This document shows, in pieces, positions 6,489 to 11,575 of a stretch of 11,575 nucleotides of DNA. Both the position numbers and the translations under genes were made by a program. Where the stretch lies: NCBI GenBank assembly GCA_030039005.1, contig JASHQT010000073.1, forward strand, positions 1 through 11,575. Reading direction: 5' to 3'. The stretch's first letter is position 1. Each line of letters opens with the position of its first letter. Below the pieces are notes generated by a model. It saw only the letters and a program-made list of their open reading frames with translations. It ran no database searches and was not told where the DNA came from. This stretch comes from Bryobacteraceae bacterium. GTDB taxonomy: Bacteria; Acidobacteriota; Terriglobia; Bryobacterales; Bryobacteraceae.

Positions 6489-7499
6489 CTACGAGCCCGC
6501 CAGGACGGGTTCGGCTTTGGATGGCGCCCCCAACGCCTCTAAATCGGCGTGCACCATTTCCTTGATCAAACCGGGGAAGTCCACGCGCGGCTCCCAGCCT
6601 AAGACCTTCCGCGCCTTGGAGGAATCGCCGATTAACAGATCCACTTCGGCCGGACGATAGACGCTTGCATCGATCCTCACGTAGTCCCGATAGTCCAGCC
6701 CGACTTCCGAGAACGCCAGTTCGCACACCCCCCTCACGCTGTGGGCCTGGCCGGTGGCAATCACGTAATCGTCGGCGTCGGGTTGCTGGAGCATCAAATG
6801 CATCGCGCGGACATAGTCTTTGGCGTGGCCCCAATCCCGTTTCGCGTCCAGATTCCCTAAGCGCAGCTCGGACGCCAAACCCTGCTTGATGCGGGCCACG
6901 CCGTTGGTAATCTTGCGCGTGACGAATTCCAGGCCCCGCCGCGGGCTTTCGTGATTGAACAGAATGCCGTTACAGCAAAACATTCCATACGCCTCGCGAT
7001 AGTTCACCGTCAGTTGAAATCCGGCGCACTTGCTGATGCCGTAAGGGCTGCGCGGATGGAACGGCGTGCTCTCGCGTTGCGGAGTCTCGCGCGCCTTGCC
7101 GAACATTTCGCTGGAACCGGCAAAGTAGAGCTTACATTGCGGTTGCAATTCGCGCAGCGCCGCCAGCACGTAGTGGGTGCCATTGATATTCGTGGCCATG
7201 GTCGAAAAGCCGTCCGCAAAGCTTTCGGCCACGAAACTCTGCGCCGCCAGATGATAGCATTCGTCGAACTGCTGCCGGCTGAACACGTGGAAAATGCTCG
7301 GGTAGCTATCGAGATTGGCGGGATGAGTCTGGATGCGGTCCAACACCCCTTTCAATCGGCTCAGGTGTTGCTCGGGTTGCTCCAAAGCAACGCGGCGGAC
7401 CAGTCCATGCACCTCGTAGCCCAGGCCGAGCAGGTGCTCCGCCAGATAGCTGCCGTCCTGGCCTGTAATTCCGGTAATCAACGCGCGTTTGTGGGCCAC
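6489..7499 (-). CDS. gmd: GDP-mannose 4,6-dehydratase
   Basis: This 336-aa extended SDR converts GDP-D-mannose to GDP-4-keto-6-deoxy-D-mannose, the precursor of GDP-fucose, GDP-rhamnose, GDP-perosamine and related donors, in the cytoplasm. Visible hallmarks are ALITGITGQDGSYLAEHLL (6-24; the GITGQDG NADP-binding loop), HLAAQSFVAESF (83-94), SSEMFG (129-134), the catalytic Y153/K157 in SPYGISKCAG, NHESPRRG (182-189), LGNLDAKRDWGHAKDYV (214-230) and VIATGQAHSVR (246-256). The GTG start at 7499 gives the usual N-terminus. It shares its G with the TAG of the upstream glycosyltransferase (TAGTG), and no good Shine-Dalgarno precedes it, so translation is probably coupled. The frame is open to 7868, but that part is a shadow. 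The reductase or aminotransferase that would complete a GDP-sugar pathway is not in the window. A decayed paralogue lies at 4704-5100. Confidence 0.95.
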   Translation of the reverse strand: MAHKRALITGITGQDGSYLAEHLLGLGYEVHGLVRRVALEQPEQHLSRLKGVLDRIQTHPANLDSYPSIFHVFSRQQFDECYHLAAQSFVAESFADGFSTMATNINGTHYVLAALRELQPQCKLYFAGSSEMFGKARETPQRESTPFHPRSPYGISKCAGFQLTVNYREAYGMFCCNGILFNHESPRRGLEFVTRKITNGVARIKQGLASELRLGNLDAKRDWGHAKDYVRAMHLMLQQPDADDYVIATGQAHSVRGVCELAFSEVGLDYRDYVRIDASVYRPAEVDLLIGDSSKARKVLGWEPRVDFPGLIKEMVHADLEALGAPSKAEPVLAGS

Positions 7500-8689
7500 T
7501 AGGGCACGGCCCTTTCTGGCACGACGCCGACAGCCGCCCCCGTGGACTGGCTGGCGAGCCAGCGGTAGTATTCCCGATATTGCTTCGCGATCGTCGCGGC
7601 GGAATACCGTGGCGCACGCGCCAAGCCCCGGTTTCTCAATTCCTCTCGTTTTTCCGGACTGGCCAAAAGTTCGCCGATTGCCTGGGCCCAGCCAGCCACA
7701 TCCGCTTCGGCGACCACTCGGCCGGCGTCGCCAATGACGAACGGAATCTCGCCGGAATCGCTGCCCACCACGGGCACGCCGCAGGCAAAGGCTTCGATGA
7801 TCATGCGGCCAAACTGCTCTCTCCAGTTTCTCATGGTCTGGCTGGGCGCCACCATCATATCCATGCAACCGAGGTAGCGCGGAACCTCAGAGTGTTTCAC
7901 CAACAGGACCTTGATGCGATTGGACCAGCCCTTTGCGGCCGCCCATTCCTGTAGCTTGTCCTTGTACTCCCCGCTGCCCAAGAGCAAAAGGCTCCAGGGC
8001 CGCGCCGCGCCGACGGCTTCCATCGCCTGCATGAGAACGTCCAGACCTTTCGCCTGGGTCAGCCTTCCGACAAAACCGATCACCGGTGAATCCAGACCCA
8101 ATTCCTGCAATACCGCGGCGCGGCGATCCGGCGAGAGGGGTTGAAAGATAGATAAATCCACCGCTAGGTTTAGAACCCGGCCAGTTGCTCGCGGAAATCC
8201 TTTGTCGACCATCGCCTGGTAAACCAGACTGGCGCCGGCAATCCAGCCCTGCGCGCGAGCGAGCACGGCACGCTCGAAGTAATTAAACGGAGGCGGATAG
8301 CGCTTGACGTAGCTTTGGGCGGTGCGAAAACAAAACCGGGCCGGGTTGTTTTTGAGCGCGCGGGCAATTTGATAGCCCGCAAAGACGTAGGGCTCCTCCC
8401 AGGCGTGGACTACGTCAAACTCGCCGTCTCGAATCAGCGCGCGCAAAGCGGAATTGTCGTAACGGAAGACATGGATGAAGCGGCTCAGCCGGGTCCCGAG
8501 AGGGACCAAGCGTAAGGGCGATCCCTCGGGCTCCGGTTCCAGGACAATGGGGCGCAAATCGCCATGGAAGTAACTCGGCGCCGCGACCGTAATCTCGCAA
8601 TCCGGATCGCGGGCCACTTCCCGGACCAAGGCCCGGTTCAATGCCACACAATAAGAGTGACCGATGGTCAGGATGCGCAGGTGGCTCAC
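7499..8689 (-). CDS. Family 4 glycosyltransferase (GT-B)
   Basis: This 396-aa GT4 starts HLRILTIGHSYCVALNRALV (3-22). It has FDVVHAWEEPYVFAGY (91-106) in the acceptor domain and VIGFVGRLTQAKGLDVLM (203-220) at the start of the donor domain. The EX7E pair is E291/E299 in REQFGRMIIEAFACGVPVVG, followed by SGEIPFVIGDAG (312-323). It should add a sugar to the lipid-linked or nascent glycan at the inner membrane; specificity is unknown. The GTG start at 8689 overlaps the TGA of the FkbM gene upstream (GTGA), and its stop overlaps the gmd start by one base. It is clearly a different subfamily from the GT4 at 2459-3631, with WEEPY where the other has HLPNP. No sign of damage. Confidence 0.93.
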   Translation of the reverse strand: MSHLRILTIGHSYCVALNRALVREVARDPDCEITVAAPSYFHGDLRPIVLEPEPEGSPLRLVPLGTRLSRFIHVFRYDNSALRALIRDGEFDVVHAWEEPYVFAGYQIARALKNNPARFCFRTAQSYVKRYPPPFNYFERAVLARAQGWIAGASLVYQAMVDKGFPRATGRVLNLAVDLSIFQPLSPDRRAAVLQELGLDSPVIGFVGRLTQAKGLDVLMQAMEAVGAARPWSLLLLGSGEYKDKLQEWAAAKGWSNRIKVLLVKHSEVPRYLGCMDMMVAPSQTMRNWREQFGRMIIEAFACGVPVVGSDSGEIPFVIGDAGRVVAEADVAGWAQAIGELLASPEKREELRNRGLARAPRYSAATIAKQYREYYRWLASQSTGAAVGVVPERAVP

Positions 8690-9570
8690 CGAAGCGCGGC
8701 CCTTTCGGCCGGCTGGGCCAACTCAATCAGGTCGAGCCGTTCCTGGGGAATGGCGACAATATTAGCGTCCCAGGTCACGTCGAGAACCGGCTGCGAACTT
8801 CCCAACACCGCGTATGTATATCCTAAGCGATCCAAAATCGCGGCGACGGCGGCATTGGTTTGGTGAAGCTCGATCACCAGTAGCGGACGGGCGGAGGTCA
8901 ACATGGCCGAGGCGCCCCGGAGCGCCTCGGCTTCGGCTCCTTCCACATCCATCTGGATTACGTCGGGGCGGGGAAGGCCGCCGTCGCTACAAACAGAATC
9001 CAGTGTCCGCACCTCAACGCTGATCTGGCCGTTCGCCTGCACAGGAAGTTTGCCGACGGTGGAGAGCATGCCCCAGGTGGGCTCGGTGGAGGTATTAAAG
9101 ATTTCTGTGCGGTTGGAGTCTCCCAGGGCTTCCCGGCGCACGGCGATGTTTGCGAAGCCATTGAGACGCGCGTTGTACTCGATCTGCCGCGCGTTCTCGG
9201 GCAGAGGCTCGAAACAGACCACGTGTCCCGAGGGGCCCACCAGCCGCGCTGCGATCATCGCAAAAAAACCGACGTTGGCGCCGACATCGTAATAGACCAT
9301 GCCCGGCCGCAGCACTTTGGCCAGGAGCTCCTGCACTTCGGGTTCATGACTTCCCAGGATAAACGCGCTGTGCGAGCCGGCGGCATTGAACCGTAGGCCT
9401 TGCCCCGCCCCGCGCAGAATGACCGCGTCCCGGCGCTTGACGAAGGACGCGCCCCAGGCGCAGATCTTGCGCAGGAGCGGGCTCCGGTGTTGATTGTGCG
9501 ACAGGAATCGGAGCACCGGCGGCGGGATGGCTGCCAGGATCGCGTTCCTCAAGCGATGCATGCTACTCAC
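8686..9570 (-). CDS. FkbM-family SAM methyltransferase (second of the pair)
   Basis: This 294-aa FkbM-type class I methyltransferase probably O-methylates a sugar of the surface glycan. Motif I is YYDVGANVGFFAMIAARLVG (93-112), followed by VVCFEPLPEN (117-126), the FkbM acidic block VIQMDVEGAEAEALRGA (204-220) and LLVIELHQ just after it. The GTG at 9570 is chosen because it overlaps the preceding TGA (GTGA), the same arrangement as the next junction, and AGGAGGT lies three bases ahead. An ATG nine bases further in (9561) is the alternative. A frame open to 9624 only extends into the upstream gene. Methyl acceptor and position cannot be inferred. It shares little beyond the core motifs with the neighbouring FkbM protein, so they are old paralogues or independent arrivals. 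Confidence 0.92.
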   Translation of the reverse strand: MSSMHRLRNAILAAIPPPVLRFLSHNQHRSPLLRKICAWGASFVKRRDAVILRGAGQGLRFNAAGSHSAFILGSHEPEVQELLAKVLRPGMVYYDVGANVGFFAMIAARLVGPSGHVVCFEPLPENARQIEYNARLNGFANIAVRREALGDSNRTEIFNTSTEPTWGMLSTVGKLPVQANGQISVEVRTLDSVCSDGGLPRPDVIQMDVEGAEAEALRGASAMLTSARPLLVIELHQTNAAVAAILDRLGYTYAVLGSSQPVLDVTWDANIVAIPQERLDLIELAQPAERAALR

Positions 9571-10439
9571 GGGACCTCCTCGTGCGCGCCCCCAATGGAA
9601 ATGGGACGCCTCTGTGGGCGGCATTGCGCGGCGGAAATCGCCACCAGGAAGAAGCGGTCAAGCAGCACCGGGCTATCGGCTTTGAAAGGCTCAAAGGGAC
9701 AGTCCGGCACGGCGGCGTAGAACTCGTATCCAGCAGGAAAGAGCTTCAGCACCTCGGCAACCGACCCGCCGAATTTCTCCAATCCAGCGTTCACGTGCAC
9801 CTCGACGAAGCAGTTCGGCTTTGCGGCCAGCGTCTTTTGCGCACCTCTCAGCAGCTCGCACTCAAAACCTTCCACATCGATGAACAAAACGTCCGGAACG
9901 CCGAACCGGGCGGCGAGGTCGTCCACCGAATAAGCGTCCACTTCCATGCGGCCCCATTCGCCGGTCCCGTCGTCCACTTGGCCGTTGGTGCCGCGGTTAA
10001 ACGTCAGGGTTCCCGATTTAGCGGCTCCGGCGGCGTGCAATACCTTGCAGTTTTCGATTCCATTGAGCTTTCGGTTCTGCTCTCCAGCTTGGCAGTTTTC
10101 GGGGCTGGCCTCCACCGCCAGCACGAATCCTTGCGGGCCGACGGTCTTGGCAAGCACCAAGGCCACCACGCATTGATGCGCTCCGATATCGAAGACTCTG
10201 GCGCCGGGCCGCAAACCGTGCTGTTTGAGCAGTGCGATTTCGGGCAACTCGGGATGATCGTGGTCATACCAACCGGCGCCCATGGCATCCACCAGCTCCA
10301 CTTCGAGCTCATAACCGCCGTAGTGGTGCCGGACGCGCCGGCATTTGAAATGCGCTCGCGCATAATCCATGCGCCACATGCGGAGCCGGTTCCACACCGG
10401 CTTGGGAAGGAAGGCCTTTATAATTTGTTTCGCACTCAT
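9567..10439 (-). CDS. FkbM-family SAM methyltransferase (first of the pair)
   Basis: This 290-aa protein reads MSAKQIIKAFLPKPVWNRLR at its start. Its core includes ARVFDIGAHQCVVALVLAKT (80-99) at motif I, VLAVEASPEN (106-115), and the acidic FkbM block DVLFIDVEGFECELLRGA (183-200) followed by NCFVEVH (209-215). Motif I has DIGAHQC instead of the usual DVGANxG. The Gly and acidic positions are kept, so activity is plausible. It probably methylates a hydroxyl of the glycan or its sugar precursor. The ATG at 10439 is chosen because it overlaps the TGA of the upstream glycosyltransferase (ATGA). An ATG at 10454 or a TTG at 10469 would give five or ten more residues with a longer overlap. The C-terminal ~20 residues are poorly structured (Arg/Pro/Gly-rich). 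Confidence 0.9.
   Translation of the reverse strand: MSAKQIIKAFLPKPVWNRLRMWRMDYARAHFKCRRVRHHYGGYELEVELVDAMGAGWYDHDHPELPEIALLKQHGLRPGARVFDIGAHQCVVALVLAKTVGPQGFVLAVEASPENCQAGEQNRKLNGIENCKVLHAAGAAKSGTLTFNRGTNGQVDDGTGEWGRMEVDAYSVDDLAARFGVPDVLFIDVEGFECELLRGAQKTLAAKPNCFVEVHVNAGLEKFGGSVAEVLKLFPAGYEFYAAVPDCPFEPFKADSPVLLDRFFLVAISAAQCRPQRRPISIGGAHEEVP
9574..9580 (-). promoter_or_regulatory. Shine-Dalgarno inside the end of the upstream FkbM gene
   Basis: The minus strand reads AGGAGGT within the last codons (GEEVP region) of the upstream FkbM gene, three bases before the GTG at 9570 and twelve before the ATG at 9561. It is the only strong ribosome-binding site among the overlapping starts of the five-gene block. 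Confidence 0.55.
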
Positions 10440-11575
10440 TGCCGTGGCATCCATCCGAGGCTCGCGCAAACCCGTCGATAAACGGATATCGTCTGATTCG
10501 CGTTTTCAGACCAGGTGTAACTCCGCGCATGTTGCCGCGCTCTGTCCCGCCGGAGCGCCCAGGCCCGGGGATCGGTTTCGCGCTCGCCCAGCAGCCGGAT
10601 CGCGGTTTCACTCCAGGCTTCGATGCCGGCCACGGGACAATACTCGGCGGCTGAACCGCCCGCCTCCCGCAATGGCGGAATATCGCTCGCCATCACCGGG
10701 CAGCCGCAGGCCATGGACTCGATCACCGGCAGGCCGAAGCCCTCGGCGGCGGAAGGTTGCAGCACCATGGCAGCAGTACGATAGAGCGCCGCTAATTGCG
10801 CCTTTGTCAGGCGGGGCGCCAGCACGATCTTGTCGTCTAGAGCCAGCCGGTGCGCCAGTCGCGCCTGTTCGGCGGTCAGGGCGCCGCCGACTCGCAACAG
10901 TTTTATCCCCGGGAGGGCCACCGAGATCCGCGCGAAAACGTGCAACAAAACGTCGATGCGCTTGCGCGCGATCGTGCTGCCGACATGCAGAAGCCAAGGT
11001 TCGCCACCCACACCCAGCGCCGCGGGCACGCTTTCGTCAAAGCCCGGCTGCGGGTCTGCGAAGAAGACCGGATCCACGCCCGGAGGAATCACTGTCACCC
11101 GATCCGGTGGGAACAGTCCGTGCCGCAACAGATTCGTTCGGGTAAAGGCGCTGACGCAGATCACCTGCGCCGCGCGCAAGAATCCATCGAGCGTTCGCCG
11201 CATCATGGCGCGAAACCAACGCGGCCGGGGGTTCGCCGCGGGCTCCAACAAGCAACCGAACGTGTCCAGGTCGTGGCAGGTGACCACCGTCCGCTCCGCG
11301 GGCAAATCCAGAAGCAGTTGTGCATAGCTGTGATCTACCAGGTGGAACAGATCGAACCTTGCGGCGCGCCTGCCGAGCCAGGCCGGATAATCATGGAAGC
11401 GGTTCATCAGACGATCCGCATTCCAGGAGAATCCTAACCGAGACAAGCCGGGGGCTTTCGAGAACCGGGAACGCATTGCCGGGCGCAGTTGTTCGGCATC
11501 GATCGCCGAGGCGTGCTCCTGGGTGAAGGCCTCGAAAAGCATGTCTCCAAATAAGTCCATGCTCGGCCAGCCCTC
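10436..11575 (-). CDS. Family 4 glycosyltransferase, 5' end outside window
   Basis: At least 379 codons run in from the right edge. The frame is already open at 11575 (EGWPSMDLFGDMLFEAF), a stretch typical of the area just after the first beta-strand of GT4 enzymes, so the ATG at 11560 is probably internal. Visible parts are FDLFHLVDHSYAQLLLDLP, VVTCHDLD, VICVSAFTRTNLL, VTVIPPGVDPVFF (hinge), WLLHVGSTIARKRIDVLL (donor domain) and the EX7E motif in AAEGFGLPVIESMACGCPVM. This is the mannosyltransferase-like GT4 pattern (VGS..RK, EGFGLPVIE); donor identity is not decidable. It should act on the cytoplasmic face of the inner membrane in glycan assembly. Its stop overlaps the next gene by four bases, so it is the first visible member of the coupled five-gene block. 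Confidence 0.92.
   Translation of the reverse strand, partial: EGWPSMDLFGDMLFEAFTQEHASAIDAEQLRPAMRSRFSKAPGLSRLGFSWNADRLMNRFHDYPAWLGRRAARFDLFHLVDHSYAQLLLDLPAERTVVTCHDLDTFGCLLEPAANPRPRWFRAMMRRTLDGFLRAAQVICVSAFTRTNLLRHGLFPPDRVTVIPPGVDPVFFADPQPGFDESVPAALGVGGEPWLLHVGSTIARKRIDVLLHVFARISVALPGIKLLRVGGALTAEQARLAHRLALDDKIVLAPRLTKAQLAALYRTAAMVLQPSAAEGFGLPVIESMACGCPVMASDIPPLREAGGSAAEYCPVAGIEAWSETAIRLLGERETDPRAWALRRDRARQHARSYTWSENANQTISVYRRVCASLGWMPRQ

Noticed and set aside
9582..10481. Long plus-strand open frame (299 codons) opposite the first FkbM gene
   Set aside because: It is the antisense shadow of a clear FkbM methyltransferase, favoured by high GC at third positions; the translation shows no family motif.
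1..11575. CRISPR array, tRNA, rRNA, riboswitch, defence system or phage genes
   Set aside because: I saw no regular short repeats, no tRNA cloverleaf, no conserved RNA element and no defence or phage protein motifs. All recognisable proteins belong to glycan biosynthesis.

Overview
The window is a GC-rich, almost entirely minus-strand stretch of a bacterial surface-polysaccharide (O-antigen or exopolysaccharide) locus. The mix of family-4 glycosyltransferases (GT4), FkbM methyltransferases, a GDP-mannose 4,6-dehydratase and a CDP-paratose-2-epimerase-like enzyme, with much paralogy and decay, would suit a large-genome soil bacterium such as an acidobacterium of the Solibacter/Bryobacter type. 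That taxonomic guess is an impression from protein style and is not proven by the sequence.

Layout from right to left, in the direction of transcription. (a) 11575-6489 is an intact block of five genes, each overlapping the next by 1-4 bases: a GT4 running off the window, two FkbM-family methyltransferases, a second GT4, and GDP-mannose 4,6-dehydratase (gmd). (b) 6463-4704 is a gene graveyard: three consecutive same-strand pseudogenes (an FkbM methyltransferase, a type-11 SAM methyltransferase and a second gmd), each still readable as a family but broken by frameshifts and stops. (c) 4686-2459 is an intact pair joined by an ATGA overlap: a CDP-paratose 2-epimerase-like SDR and a third GT4. 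(d) 2437-1183 holds a second copy of that GT4 reduced to its C-terminal third, fused head-on to the last ~33 codons of a plus-strand gene, followed by an intact sugar O-methyltransferase of the MycE/TylE type. (e) 1-1131 is a frameshifted plus-strand gene of unknown function, whose C-terminal tail is the paralogue of the orphan tail at 2333-2437.

Working together, the intact genes would make activated deoxysugars (GDP-4-keto-6-deoxymannose from gmd; a CDP- or NDP-dideoxyhexose epimerised by the RfbE-like SDR), add sugars to a growing glycan (three GT4s) and O-methylate the product (two FkbM proteins and the MycE-like protein). No polymerase, flippase, GDP-4-keto-6-deoxymannose reductase or other CDP-sugar enzyme lies inside the window, so the pathway is incomplete here. 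I found no RNA genes, CRISPR array, insertion sequence or phage gene. The most unusual content is the density and structure of the broken genes, not a new system with a demonstrable function.
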